Positions 1 through 13,350 of a DNA stretch of 64,000 nt are shown in pieces. The notes below the pieces were generated by a model. That model was not told the origin of the DNA. It saw only the letters and a program-made list of their open reading frames with translations, and did not search any database. Position 1 is the stretch's first letter, and each line of letters begins with the position of its first letter. The stretch spans positions 310,001 through 374,000 of the forward strand of contig JBCAMK010000020.1 of assembly GCA_038503065.1 (NCBI GenBank). Direction: 5' to 3'. This DNA is from Paragyromitra xinjiangensis. Its lineage: Eukaryota > Ascomycota > Pezizomycetes > Pezizales > Discinaceae. The position numbers and the translations under genes were made by a program.

Positions 1-2846
1 GAATTAGCTATTATCTTAGTTGTGATGAGCCTTCCTATCTGGTTGTAGTTTTTTGGTCCCGCTGTCTTTGGGATATATACAAAGAGCTAACTTACAACTA
101 AACTCAGAGTGACAGACAGCGTCGGCCGGCGGTTAGTTTTCAGGGAAATAAGCTAGAGCCTCCCCTTATGCGTCTAGCCGAGTGATTGAATATGATTCAA
201 AATGCTTTACCGTAACTGAGCGACTTGATATGTGGCGGCTGATCTGTTAGGAATAACTTATATCCCAATGCTGTAGGAGCTTGAGATTGGGGCATTGATT
301 TGCGGACTATGGGCGCGTAAAGGGTACTCGTAAATCGCCACCTCCGTCCTGGGTACGCATGTTACGGAGTTGAAGATGTGCATCCGTAACCAGGATATGC
401 CTACTAATTTAATCAATCAAAGATGTTTAGAGTTAGTCTATGGTATAAATGCGGAATTTTCCTACCTCGTTTTCATGCGCACCTCGGTAGGTATGATCCC
501 ATCCCCTTACTTTCCTCTTTATTATATATCCTACTCCACCTACAGGATACAATCATAAATAATTGCATACTTATGTGCAAGGATAAGCGGAAATCTACAC
601 CACTATGTAGATTGTTGCTGGATTCCTTGTTTTTTCTGACATGGATGGCTATATCGAGTGATCCTTGATGAAGCGGCACGCGAAACGCCATAATTGGATA
701 GTATCAGGGAACGATACCCTGTGTGGCGAGCACAGGTTTTGAATTAAAGCGTCAAATGAGAAAGTCAGGGTTTTTGAAGTGTTCTAGGATGTATACATTT
801 ATGCGTCATCCAGGTCATCAGGCCATGTCATAAAGCGCCCTGGGCTGGTCTTGCTGGCGTTTTCAAAGCATCAAGGAGTACTTACTGGTCTTGAAACGGT
901 CAGAGTGCTCGCTAGCATTTCATTTCTCTGTAGTTAGAGAACTTGCGGTGAAATCCGTAGACTAGTTTTGAATTTCCACGGCTTTTGTCGGCACTCCTGC
1001 GATGAGGGTTTCGATCATAGCTAAGAAAACTCTCCCCTGCTGCGCTCCGGTAAGTAGCGTGGGACAGAAAAACTGTCCGATCCTTTGGGAAAGCAAATCG
1101 AAATTGTTAAGGATTGAAATGCCGAAAGCGCAGACAGTTTTCGGAAAGGTTTGGGGGGGATCATTACAGGGCGGGCTTAGTCCGGACCAATCCCGGCTGA
1201 TACCTCTCAGTCTATGCTGTGAACTGGGTGGTCCAGTTCCGTGTCCAGACCGGTCCAGACCGGCTCATTTCAAACCCTGCCATCAGATGTCATTCGGCAT
1301 GTTGCTGACGTTCTGATGCACGTGGGGTGTTAATCGCTGTGTAATTAGTAGCTGTGAGTGGTGTTGAGTGGTGAGTTTACGACAACAATCAGTCTCTTGC
1401 GGACCAAGGGAGACGCTGTCGTTAAGCTGTGTCGGATAGCACCTCTGGGAATATCTACCGAGCCTTAAACGATATGACTCCATGTACTGATTTGGCTGGG
1501 CGGTGGGGCAGAGCGGGAAGTGGGTCGTGGTTATCTCGCGTGACAATTGTAGTATACTAAACATAATTTAGAATCGCTGTAATTCGCGGCGGGCACCTTT
1601 GGGGATGATTTTCTACTGTAGAAGATGGAGATCCAGTGAGGCTTCGATTTTACGTAGGGGATATGTTGGAGGTTTATTTGAGGAGCAGCCTCAACACACG
1701 ATTACATATCGGATTTTACGAGTATCCGTGGAGTAACTTCCAGTTTGGATCGTGAAGTGTTCTCTATTTGTATTTTTCTATTTGAATTTTACTTATGCTG
1801 GGGTCTTTGAAGATATCGCGGATATCATGGCGCTTATTTGCTCTCGGGTACAGTGGATTAGTAGTGACTTCAAGCTGTTTGGGTGGGAATAGATTCTCGC
1901 TTGGCGGCCGTCAGAATTATCTGCCTGTAGCACGGGTACTCTACTAGCGAGAAAAAGTCTGGCCCATAGTATCGTATCAGAGCCACAAGGATTGTTCTGA
2001 GGGCGCACAACTGTAAGAACGTACTTTCGTGGATTTAAACAATTTGTAGGTATGAGAAATGTGAAAAACAATAGTGGCGTGTTGTGATTTCCATTCCTAC
2101 CTAGGTAGGTGAGTGAACCTACAAGTTAGACCTTGTTTTTTCGCTGGTACTCGGGCTGGGCGTGAAATCGGGAAACTTTGATCTCAGCTCTCGAACAAAC
2201 TTGTCTGGCGAAGGCCATCTGCATTCCCTTGTTTTAACACCCTGTGCGGATACATATGGCGAGAATGGGTTCCTGCAGCCGTCTCGCTACACTAAAATGT
2301 GTATAAAGAGTAGAAGAAGAAAGGACATAGTGGCTATGTTTTGTCCATGGAAGCGATTGCCTTCCTTATGTGATAAAGTAGGGTTTGCTCCCGGTCGGTC
2401 GCCATGCAAATACATGTAATTTCGTAGGAATTTGTTCTTGTCAAGTAGGAGCGTAGCCCAAGTATTGGATTCCTGTGTTCCTGGGTGTTATCGATTGATG
2501 TCCTTTCCTGGCAAAGCGCTGAAACACCAACAACCCTAACCCAGGATCACGCGAGCTCGCTTAATATTCTCTGCAGAATACTAGTAGTAGGGCCAGGGTT
2601 CGGAGGTGAGTTCAGTCCAGTGACAAGTCAGCAAGGTGCGGCTATGCCACCAATTGCGCAAAGAGCAAGTGAGGGGAAAGGTGAAGAGGTACGTACATGC
2701 CATAGAACCAGTAGCAATCGACCAATACCTTGGTCGAAAAAAAAACGAAGTCTTCATCCATCGGAGGCTCCTCCGCAATCCATTGATATAACGCATCGCC
2801 AGCGGGGTAAGGCTATCCGTTCCTCATTGAATATCGAAAATCAACA
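1..2846. other. Gene-free left flank
   Basis: Only short ORFs with no recognisable domain or plausible splice partner are visible on either strand. The composition is mixed and no long repeat was noticed. The last few hundred bases are probably the promoter of the dioxygenase gene that starts at 2847. Confidence 0.5.
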
Positions 2847-4761
2847 ATGTCCTCCTTCACTGAGGTTCCAGTACTGGATTATTCTCTGTCACTCGACCCC
2901 GAAACAAAACCGTCGTTTCTGAAGGAGTTGAAACATGCGCTGCTGGAAGTTGGGTTCCTCTACATCAAGAATACTGGCATCGATGAAGGTCTGCAGGATG
3001 AGGTTGTGAGGTTGGCGAAGGCGTTTTTCGACCTGCCAGAGAGTGAGAAACTGAGGATCGAGATGAAGAACTGTGAGTTCACTCGTTTTATTCCCTGGGG
3101 AATCGGATAAAAGGATCTGGTTGAATCTTCGGATCGCAGCCTGGCCCGTGCGAATGGGGTGTCATGATTGCTGACCTCCACAATCCACATCCCAGCTCCC
3201 CACTTTCTGGGTTACAGCCGTCTTGGGAACGAGATAACTGCGCATCACACCGACTACCGTGAACAGCTTGATATTGCCACCGAGCTTCCTGCACCTTCGC
3301 CTGATGAACCACGCTACCGTAACCTCCGTGGGCCCAACCAATGGCCTGACGAGTCACTCATCCCTGGGTTCCGTGAGACGAACACAAAGTTCATTACTGA
3401 AATGACGGCGCTTTCTACGAACTTTTTGGGTCTGGTTGCAGAGGCACTAGGGCTACCGAAAGAGAGCTTCGAGAAGTATTTTGAGGGCGTGGGAGAAAGC
3501 AAGAGTGGACGTGAGAGGCAGGATAAACTCAAAATTATCAAGTATCCTGATCTGGGCGAGTTAGGCGCGGAGGGAGGACAGGGTGGTGTGTGTCACTGTG
3601 AATCACATTTTATTTTATTGTTTTGTTGCTATGTGTGAGGATTTGTGACGCTAATGATTTACTGAGTGGTGGCAGTGGGACCACATAAAGGTGTGTATTC
3701 ATGGATTCTCACTCAGGGGAGGCGGCTGTGTTAATTAGCGTGTACAGATTCTATGCTTAGCTCGTACCTACTGCAAGCTACCGACCACCGTGGCCTCCAG
3801 GTTCAGAATTCGAACGGGGATTGGATTGATTGTCCACAGATCCCTGGAACTTTTGGTTGGGCTCTACCTCCTGTGCCGGGGTGTGGCTCTAACATCCGTA
3901 ATAGTAGTAGCAATGGGCCAAGGCCTTGAAGCCATGACCGGCGGTGTCTGTGTCGCAACCACGCACCGTGTTCTTTCCCCAACTGCAGGTAAATATTTTT
4001 TCCGACCGCCCCAGTGTTCGAAGTTGATCATTGGCTAGGATCGGGCCCACGGTTTTCGATACCGTTTTTCCAGGGCGTGAGCTACGATGCGACATTCGAG
4101 AGTATGGATGTGCCTGAAGAAGTGAAGGCGCTAAAGAAGAGGCTAGTGAATAAGGACGAAGTGGAGATGACATTTAAGAAGGAGCACTTTGAGAGGCTGG
4201 GAGAAGCAACACTAATGAACCGTATTAAGGTAAATTATCATCCCTTCATGGACTTGCGGAATAGTACCTTTGACTGGGTGTTCGAGTATGATCTTGGTGA
4301 TTGACGTGCAGTATTCATAGTCCCACCCTGATGTAGGCGCTAAATATTACCCGGATCTCCTTGCCCTCCTTCGCGTACAGCAAGCTGCTGCTAGAGAGGC
4401 TGCTTCGAACGCGGCGGAAGAAGCCGCCGGGGCTAAAAGAGCCGAAAGTCTCCTTGTTGTCCCCGGCCCTGCCAACGCCCCCTCATCCGATGCGTCTGAT
4501 GACGTTTCCGCAAATCCACCAAAAATGAGAAGTCGTGCACCAACCATTGTTGTTGAGAGGGTCTCAAGTGATGTTAGTTATGGCGAAGATCCGGGGCCAG
4601 ATGGAAGTATTGAACGGAAGGAAGCATGGAAGATGAGACAAGCAGATGCAGTGCCGGATGTAGTGAGGGTGATTGATTCAGAGGAGGTAGCCGCGAAGGG
4701 AGGAGAGAATGTAGAGCTGGGGTTGGGGGTAAAGGGGACGCTGGGAGGGCTGTCGCCTTGA
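2847..4761 (+). CDS. 2-oxoglutarate/Fe(II)-dependent dioxygenase (isopenicillin N synthase-like fold)
   Basis: Seven exons join in frame to 484 aa: 2847-3072, 3196-3585, 3676-3690, 3748-3855, 3905-3988, 4039-4229, 4321-4761. The N-terminus has the DIOX_N-type opening (VPVLDYS, then GFLYIKNTGI) and LGYSRLGNE follows. The iron ligands are His209 and Asp211 (HKD) and His267 (TTHRV). The 2-oxoglutarate-binding pair is Arg279/Ser281 (PRFS). GTFVVAMGQGLE before the distal His is typical of the family and supports the 49-bp intron at 3856. The third exon is only 15 bp. The substrate cannot be told from sequence. After the fold there is an Ala-rich, then acidic low-complexity tail (about residues 350-484) that most family members lack. 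It has no pathway neighbours. Confidence 0.9.
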
Positions 4762-6187
4762 TAAGGGTCAAGAGTAGAAGGGTTAGTGGAACAGTGAATA
4801 TGAGAATAGGGGGTGGGAACCGAATTAGAAAGAGTTTGGTTCGTGTTTCTTGGTTGCGCTGAGAGTTAAAACTGCATATTAAGGATTTGAGCGGGAGTAA
4901 TTTGAAATGTAAGCTGTACCATGCCTTTCAGATTGCTTAAAACTTTAGAACATTTCGACTATCTATATACGGGACAGGGGGGGAGAAGGTAATTTTGCTC
5001 ACGAGATGATCTTGATCAGGTTAGGGTGATCTTGAAATCGCACTGTAGAGTGATATCTCGTGATTCTATCAATGCAAACCTACCTTGCATAATGAATAAT
5101 TCTCTTGATCCATAAGAAACTCTTGAATAACCTGGAGCGAACGGGGTCATATTGCATTTGGCAGCTGACAACAGGTTAAGGAATAATGTCTGACAAAGGC
5201 TGGCGACGGTTTGATCGGCTCTCACACTAGTTCGTGAGGTGTGATGGTAGGTACTCACTATTCGAGTATATTATATTAAAGGAAGGGGCACGAGGTGCCA
5301 TTGGGTAATGGTGTTGTGAGCACCGTAGTTGGTCACGGATCGATCGATTTATTTCCTTCTCTCCACTTTCCTCTCGTAAAAGTGCTAAAATCCTCCTTCC
5401 TACTTGGTTCTTTGTTTTCTGTCCTTTACTCTAAATTTGTTGCTAGCTGGAGGTATTTGGAGCAAGATTGATCTTTCATGATGTCCTTTTGATTTGGCTG
5501 CTTTCATCTGATCTCTCTCTCCTCTGCATCTCCCATAAGCTTCACACTTCTATTCGCTACTTCACCCTTGGTTTGGGTATTGGGTGGGGTAGTATCGTTT
5601 CGTTTGAGGCTCAATCTCTAAAAGGTTGCTGCTGTGTTGAGGCAATCCAAAACTGCTGGATATTGCTGGCTTAGAGGAGCGGTAGTAGCGGTTATAAGAA
5701 ACTGTGAGTACTCAAAATTCCTATGGTTTACTGGGTTTTCATCTGTTTGCTGCTGTAGTGGGTGCTTTCGTCCTGTGTTTTGTTTTTAGTATTTTGTCTA
5801 TTCCTTGCTCTCTAATCTACTGATTTTTTTCTGATCGGAGCGCAATTTTTAGGCTGTGTTAGGTTGTGATACCATATTGTCGAGGATTATATCTTTGGTG
5901 GTTTCTAGTACCTGCGTGTGGCCTTTGGAGTATCGTAGTTTGAAACTGGCCTGGAAAAGCAGCAGCAGATTGTAAGCACCCTATTGGAATTGATTAAAAG
6001 ATTAGGAGATAAACTGATAGGAAGAGCTGTGATAGTTTGCTGGAACTGGGGAAAAAAAAAAAGATAAACAGCAATAAAATGTGAGATTTAAAGAGAACTG
6101 TTTGGGGCGATGCTAATCAATGGCGAAGTAGTAACTGCCCGTGTCTTGGTTTTTCTGCCTTTAATACCGACAGTTATTTTAATCATA
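4762..6187. other. Intergenic region, no gene seen
   Basis: It holds the 3' end of the dioxygenase transcript and the presumed promoter and leader of the next + strand gene. The sequence from about 5340 to 6060 is T-rich with CT tracts, as in fungal promoters and leaders, and an A-run lies at 6053-6062. No RNA gene was recognised. Confidence 0.4.
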
Positions 6188-9100
6188 ATGCTGAATAACC
6201 CTCGAACACGTCCTACTAGGAATAGCATCAATAATGATGGTAGGAGAAATGGTTTTGTTGGAGATGATCCTACTATTCTGCTAATTCCGCAGGCTCTTGA
6301 CAACCAAGAATGGTGCAGTCGTTTCACGAGCTTGAAAGGGAAGTTGAAATCCGAGTTCAGCGAGATGCCAAGCGATATTAGGGTTAGCAAGACATTCGCA
6401 ACACTGAGAGGATTATGTGTGGGCCCTGAAGCGGTGATGAGTTTAAATGTTGGCTTTCTCTACCTACAAATTTTAATTGGATGATTGCTGATTATGTAAT
6501 GTGTCTTTGAAGTCGTTTGAACGGAGGTATTACGACATGGAATATCGTATTAAGTCTCAGTCACAGGGCCACAACCGTTTAGATTCACTTGGGGCCACCA
6601 GTGATTGGGCTGCTGAGTGTGTTCTAAGCGAACAGGCGTCTGGAGAAATATCCGGTATCGCTGATTCGGATCATACGTCTGGGTCGGGGGGGAGTTCTCA
6701 ATTATTTGATGGTGATAGTGGAGAAGAGCAGGATAAAAAGGTAGCACCTGAGCCCCTTTCATCTGATCTTGTAGTATAGTTACTGACATTGCATCGTCAA
6801 ATTATCAAGGGTGATGGCAGGGCTGGTTCTCGTGAGGAAGATCTTAGTTCTCCAAACTCTAGCTCTACTATTCTCGGACCACATAGTGAGAATGATCGAA
6901 AGCTCCCGCATCGTAGTCGGATTGATGTGAATTCCAAATCGAACAATATTTTCCGCCATACAAGGTTGAATCACAAGGATTCTCCATCCACCCACTATCT
7001 TTCTCCCTCTTTGTTAAACTCACCAGTCACCGCCCGCCTGGAAGGATTTTCACCAATTCTAAGCCCTGTGAGAGAGAACAAAACAGTCGAGGAAAGCTGG
7101 CGGAACGAGAGTTCTTATCTTGCTTCTGGCGCGCATATCCCCTCAAAAGATGAACCTGTGTCGCCGCTTTCGTCACCATATAGGAGGAGGTCCCTAGCCG
7201 GCTTTCACGGAAGCCCGAGAGTGGCAAATAACAGAAGAAAACCATCTTCACCAGGTTCTGGCTCGCAAGGTTCTGTATTTACGTCTCGTGGAAATAGTAC
7301 CCGGGATAAAGCTCTTCCACCACTTCCTTACTCTTCTCACTTGGCAAGGAGAGCTGCCGTAGAAACCTTCAAAGGGCAGAGTAACAGCACGCCCATAGAT
7401 CTAGGGGATGGTTCATTGATGGATAGTCCCAAAAGTTCTAAAGTGACTCGGTCTGGATATCTAAGGATCTCTTCTGGTGGAGCTACTTTGGCACAATCAC
7501 CTTCTGAGAGGAGGCATTATTCTGGAGTCCGGACCTGTGGGCCCGGAATGAATTCAAGCCGTGAAGGTTTCCGGGGCTTGGAAAGCAGAACTCCAACCCC
7601 AGTTGGTAGGGTTGTTGACGATAAGGCTATTCAAGAGAGGCACACGAGCTTGGGTGAGCGGACTAGAGTTAGCTTTTTTTCAACAAAGACCTCGATGACT
7701 ACTACTTCTGAATCATCTGTCGTGGATGTCACAAAATATTCACAGTCCATGGATCAGCAGCAGCAAAATGTAATTTGTACTCCACCTAGAAAAGCAGCTG
7801 CTGGAAACATCTACCAGACTCCGAGAGGAGCGCATCAACTCTCCACATCGTTGCATTATGATGATTTGAACCCTAGCCCTAAGCGATACAACGCTCGATT
7901 TAGCATTACCCCAAGTTTACTTTCTTCCCCTGAGGGTAAAGGTAAGTTTGGGGCTCGGGAGGGCATCTCCGAAGATAGTTCGTCCCAGAGGGGTCAGTTC
8001 CCGAGAGAAAACTCCGCAGCGTCCACGATTTTCAGTGTGGCCACTAATAGCACCGGAGATATTCCTAACCTGGCGCCTGGAATTTTTTCGGATTTGAATA
8101 GAAGGCGCTACAGTATCCCGAGAGCTCCAAGGCTTATCGAGATCACTAAGAATCCTTATGGGGGCAGCATTGTTGTTCCAGTGGACGAAGGTTGTGAAAA
8201 GCGACCGAAGGCCGTTAGTGACACCGTGAAGTCAGTTGACATGGTTGATGAAGGTATAGAAGAAATACACCACTTGGCAGCGAGCAAAAATGAGAAGGGG
8301 ATTGATTCCGCCACTAGGAGGAGTAAATCTTACGGGGAGACTTCAAAGAAACTGAGTGCTCAGAATTCCGCAAAGAGGAGTTTATCATATGGGAATGATT
8401 CCAAGCCCAAGGAAGCAACTCGGAAGGATACCAAAAAGTGTTCTAGTGCTATCCAGGGAGATTCAGAGGGGGCGGGGAAAGACCTGGGACCGAAGAAGCA
8501 CGGAGCTGAAAAGGTTCCAGTAGCTAATGTGGCAAAAACCTCTCCAAAACCAAAGGGCGATCGTGTCATCCAGAGGCCCACCATACCTCAGCCGCTCGTC
8601 AGCGGAGGACAGAAGAACACTAATACAGAGGGGCAAACCGGCGTTTCAAGTCTCGGAAGGAGTTTTCGGAGGGCTTTGGGCAATGGATCCAGTGCCCCAG
8701 CTACTAGTAGTGGAGTTGGTCAGGGAAACGCTAGGAAAACCGAAAAGAGCTATATGCGGCCACTTGTCAAAAACGAGCTTTCCACACCCCGTAGGAATAT
8801 ATCTTCTGGGGCTTTGTCAACTACATCTAACAAATCTTCAGCCCGCTTTGGAGGGCAGCCCTCTGGAAGAAAGGGTGGAGAGAAAACTTTGCTAAGCCAA
8901 AAAAACAGTAAGAGCGTTGATTCTTTGAGGAGACAGAAGATTACTCAGGATGCTATGAAGAAAGATAAAACTCCACCGGCTGCAACATCAATGTCTAAAA
9001 GTGGTGGCAAGGCTTATCTTACCATTCCCACTGCTGGTGCTTTAGAGGAATTAACTGAGAAGAGTACTCTCGAGGTCGCAATTGAAACTGATATTTCTCC

Positions 9101-9872
9101 TTCTAAGTTTAAGGATTCACTCGGGAGTAGTAACGGCGGTATGTTAATGGATATCACTGGGATCGGATCCGGGAGTAATCCTAGGACCACACCCGTCACT
9201 AGCCGCAACTGGTTTGGTCGACGTGGCAACGAAACTCTTTTAATTTCTAGACCGGTCCCCATTTCTGGACTAGTAAGCGAATCGTATTCTCCTATGGATT
9301 CCCAAAAAGAAAACTCTCGCCCATTGATGGGGAATTACCAACAGTACCCGCAACCCCAGAAAGTTACTCCCAAAGCAAAAACCAAGCCCCTCGGAAACCT
9401 TACCAACTGGCTTAGTAGCAGCAAGAGGTTGAAAGGAAAATCCTCTCCCCTGACGCCCAATGGTCATTTCTTTCAGGAGGAAGTTGATGATCTTATCAAG
9501 CGTCTTTCGGCCCAGATTCCACAGAGCCCGGGTCTAAGGAATGGTTCCAACGTGCTTGGTGGAAGGTATTACTCTTCAAGTGTGCCCAGCCTCGAAAAGA
9601 GCCCTTCTAAGGACGAAAAGGACCGGAACCCGATCGCGGTATGTATGGACCTTATCAACGCTGCCAGCAACGAGCCACAGAGCCCCAAACGGGAGAGTTT
9701 GCTCCAAATGAGTAGGGTTATGGTTGATGCTGTGAGCAAGAGTCGCGATGCAGAGTGTGCTGCAGAAGAGGCCAAAATGGCGGCGAACAGGGCAGAGATG
9801 GCATTTTTGGAGACAAGGAAGCATTTGGCGGAGATGACGGAGATGATGAAGCATAAAAAGGAGGAAATCTAG
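6188..9872 (+). CDS. Large Ser/Pro-rich basic protein of unknown function with a C-terminal coiled coil
   Basis: The model is 6188-6433, 6513-6740, 6810-9872 (1178 aa). The long last exon is certain; the two upstream exons are inferred. They are supported by phase-compatible junctions and by a CTGAC branch site before the acceptor at 6809. Translation could also begin at 6110, which would add a hydrophobic stretch. The bulk is low-complexity and rich in Ser, Pro, Arg and Lys, with many SP and RRKS/KSYG-like sites that look like kinase targets. The last about 100 residues form a charged helical region rich in Ala/Glu/Met, likely a coiled coil, and look like the most conserved part. I do not recognise the family. 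The composition suggests a cytoskeletal or polarity scaffold, but that is only inference. Confidence 0.75.
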
Positions 9873-10381
9873 TGGTATGGAAACGGTGGCTTGGGTAAGG
9901 ATGCTAAATTACTGGGCCGTGATGAGAAAAATCGGTGTTAAGGGTGCTGAAATTATAATATTTTTATTCAGTCACAGCGATGGGGGTGTAGCCACGTTCA
10001 CTCGTTTTATGTTACATCTTTTTTTTTCTTCAGGTATTTAGTTATCTTGCAAGTATCGTTGTTGTGCCTTAAAAATTGAGGTATAATTTTCAGGGGGGGC
10101 AAGGGGTGAGTGTTAGTAAATTGGCTTTATCTTTACTAAATTACATACCCTGAGATTAGGGCGGCGGAGTTTAACAATTGCTTTGGAAAGGTAGGGATTA
10201 TTGTAGTTGCTTTATCGGCTGACTATCCCAGCCTATATTGGATCGTATCAACTCTTGCTAGATCATTCGAGTTCAGCAGTGTGTTCGGTGTTGTGGCGTA
10301 GAGTAAGGGTCTCAAGACCCCATCTGTGGCTCAGAATAAGTCAAGAATCTTCCGGAGATACACACTTAGGCATAAAGGGGC
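9873..10381. other. Convergent 3' intergenic region
   Basis: This is the gap between the end of the + strand Ser-rich gene and the end of the minus-strand CorA-like gene, so it should contain both polyadenylation regions. It is AT-rich with a T-run near 10018-10028. No gene was seen. Confidence 0.45.
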
Positions 10382-11988
10382 TCACTTCAGGCCGGCAAAT
10401 CTCAGTTCACTAAATTCTCCTAATAGCGAAACTGTGAGTATCAGAACTGGCACACCAAGTCCCCCCAATATCCAATATTTTGTCCATGGTGTGCTATCTT
10501 GGATACCGAGTATTGTCGCAATCGTTGATATCGGCACAAAGACAAAAGCCAACATGCTCAACTTCTTCATTGTCTCCGCTTGTGTAAATGTCTTTTGTGC
10601 TTCCTCAACTGAGTTTTTCGCTAGAAAAGTAGGTGCATTGGTATCTCCTCTTGTCGCCATCTGTTTCAGAAACGAAACGATATGCAATGCGTCTCCCTGT
10701 AACTCATCACTATAAGGACAGTCTTTCAAACGAGTTTGAGATAAAATAAAGATGGTCTGTTCAATGCTGGATCGAAAGCGGATGGCATGCTTCCGTAGCT
10801 TAAGGAACTGGAGAAGGAAGGATGACTGGGAAGAGATGCCGCCCCAGGTATTACCTGCTACTTGGTCTTCAAGGCGATACATTCTACGATTGAGGATATC
10901 GGCGGCTAGAGCCCAGGAGGAAATGATAACCCGGAGGGGAAGTTCTAGCGGTGTGTGAGTGGAACGAGACCATATGTCTGGCTGTTTCTCTTGTGATGAA
11001 TTGAGTATATGGTATATAGTCTCATCTCGTAAGGAGGTGTAGAGTTGTGTTTGTAGGTGGGATTTGGCAGGCTCTGACCATCCTATTCTCTGAGGGGGTT
11101 TGTCTGATTCCCCGGGCGGGGGCCTTTCTAACGCCTGCGATGCCGCTGTTTTACTAGAGAATTTTGGCCTCTGACGGAAATTTCTAATGCCACGGTATAA
11201 TAAAGGGGGTGGAAGATGAAGCACAGGATCGAAGAGATAAATTCCTACACGGGTTCTCATCTTCTATAAGCCTACGAGTGATAACATTTTCTCCAGGGAT
11301 TTCCGTACTCACCCGTCCAAAGATACTCAGTACCAATAGTAACTGCAGTGAATGCTTCTTCCACGAATAGCTCCATCCCAATGCCCTTAGGAATATATGA
11401 GCGCCAAAGGTTCGAGTGATCTCGTCTTGTTGCTTCTATTTCTCTTTCTCCAGACCAATGATACGCACGTCTGAATTGGAAATGCTGGAATTCTTGCTTG
11501 GTAATGGCCGAAGGCAAAGGATGTGCGACATAACCAGCCTTCGCGGAGTATGGTTTCCATTGACCTTGATAGTGTCTCCACCATCCATTTAGGTGTAGAG
11601 CAAAAAATTCTGGATCAAGGTCGAAGGTGCTTCCTAGTGCTTCGATAATGCCAGCTGAAAGGTCTTCGACCAGTAGAAGTCTTGCTTTGATGTCCTTTGA
11701 TCGGGGTTGTTTTAAGAAGTACCGAAGTTCCTCGAGGTCAACAAACTTGTATGATTTCGCCTCGGTGGCGATATCGATAATTTGAACATCGGTTTTAAAT
11801 AACCTATTCTGTAGGGGTGTGGGCGTGTGTTCGAGATCTACTGACATGAAGTCCTCAATGATCCGAAGATGAGGCCAGTCAGAAACAAGGCTACGAACAT
11901 ACTGTTCGTAAGGCCCTGGAACTGCGATCGGGTTGATTGGAGACTGTGGGGCACCCGCACTGATTACGTCTGTTGGTTTCTGTGCCAT
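10382..11988 (-). CDS. CorA-like membrane protein
   Basis: Two exons (11313-11988 and 10382-11244) join in frame through a 68-bp intron with donor GTGAGT, giving 512 aa. The fungal CorA-like N-terminal domain is visible (DPEFFALHLNGWW, LFVEEAFTAV, then GIYLFDP across the splice). A long helical stalk follows. Two C-terminal transmembrane segments come last: LSMLAFVFVPISTIATILGI, and a second around YWILGGLGVPVLILTVSLL. The CorA signature GMN after the first membrane helix is GIQ here, so Mg2+ transport should not be assumed. It is probably an integral membrane protein of plasma or inner membrane. The first ATG (MAQKPTD) is used as start. Confidence 0.85.
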
Positions 11989-13270
11989 TTTGGCAAATAC
12001 TTTGTTCAGGTAGATAGCTCAAGGCTGCTTGTTGGAATGGATCTCGGGGCTTTTGCACAGAGGAACTGGGCAGACTAGCTAGCTAGGCAGAACAGGTTGA
12101 ATAGCCGCCAGTTTAGACTTGCTGCAGAAATGACAGGGAGGGGTGTAGATTCCTTTCCGGGAAATTAAATCCTTTGCTGACTCATAATCTGACAGTGATT
12201 GTTCATGATGTAAAATATTCTGGCTACAAGGCTCACAAGCAGCTTTGATTACGAAATTTGTGATGCCAATGATATGAAATACTGTTATAAACTTTAGACC
12301 AACGAAGACAGCCAGATGCAATGTCTGCTTCTATAGATATTGTCGACTTTAGCTGTCATCTGGTATCGACTGAGATCACCAAGACATTTTATCCATGTGT
12401 TTTCGATAGCAGTAACCATCTCGTACCATCTAGCCCACAATCCCCTAGTTTCGAAATGCATCCATGTTGAGGTGAACGCGTCAGGAGTTACCACAAAAGA
12501 CCAAAGCGCTATAAATGAGGTGCATGAACCCTAACATACAAGCACGTCTGAAATACGGGGTGAGAATGACGAGGTAGTTCTAGGAAAATATGAGTCCCAT
12601 GAAGCCACATTCCTGTTTACATGGTGTATTTAAGAGCTAACCTGCACAGAAAGCGACCTGTGCAGATGCCACAAGGCTAAAAAGAAACCGTCGCAGTCAT
12701 GTGAAAGAATATGACGCAGGAAAAAGATGCGAGTCGAGCGTTCTTGTTATCGCCTAGATATTGAACCTCCAACACTTTGTTCCGCTATGAAGTGCATATG
12801 GAGGTTCTTGGGATAACTTGTTGTAAGAGCATGAACTTGGGCAGTCCCTTTGGAAGATGTGAAAATAAAATAATATTTTGAATGATTGCTCGTTAAGGAT
12901 TAGAGAATCGGATATATTGATACATGACCGTGCTCGTACCCGAATTTACGTCTCATCCAATTAAACTAGACTAAAAGCAAGACTCCCCAAAATTTAAAGC
13001 TAACAAATCCTCAAAGTCCCGTATTGGGTATTCTGTTCCGTAAGGCAAAGGATCTATCAAAATTGGTTAGTTGGTGTTTCGTTGAAGTTGGAAAGCAGAC
13101 TAGGGAGCGTACTAATCGCTAGGCTGATACAAATATGTCTTGTGCAGTGTTTATTCACGAGGAATGAAATGTCAGCAGTAGACTGTTAACGTTATTATTG
13201 GTCATTAGCCCATTTTTCTATAACCGAAGTGGGCCAAGATGTCTTACTAGTAGGGCCATTAGGACGGCGA
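11989..13270. other. Intergenic region, no gene seen
   Basis: It contains the promoter of the CorA-like gene and otherwise AT-rich sequence. The only structure seen is a short perfect hairpin, CTGCACAG / CTGTGCAG, at 12642-12665. Short ORFs here have no recognisable domain. Confidence 0.4.
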
Positions 13271-13350
13271 AGTAAACCCTCACTCGTTAAGGGTAATGAC
13301 GAGACAGATGTCTCGGCGCGATGCTGTCTTTATTGTGGGAATCCTGGTTA
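13271..13350 (-). repeat. Palindromic 3' element, copy 1 of the orphan-gene duplication
   Basis: This block lies about 95 bp beyond the stop of the orphan gene at 13444. It is recognisably the same as the block at 16681-16766, which sits at the same distance from the second orphan gene. It contains the palindrome CGAGACAGATGTCTCG (13300-13315), preceded by an imperfect hairpin and followed by a shared TGTGGGAA segment. Confidence 0.75.

Noticed and set aside
6110..6187. Hydrophobic N-terminal extension of the Ser-rich protein
   Set aside because: An upstream in-frame ATG would add a membrane-like segment, but the start at 6188 is as good and the extension looks like leader sequence; left as an alternative.
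11245..11312. Apparent frameshift between the two CorA-like exons
   Set aside because: With the acceptor at TTATAG the frames do not meet, which looked like a broken gene. Moving the acceptor to GTGTAG (exon resuming at 11244) restores the frame and gives the expected IYLFDP motif, so the gene is intact.
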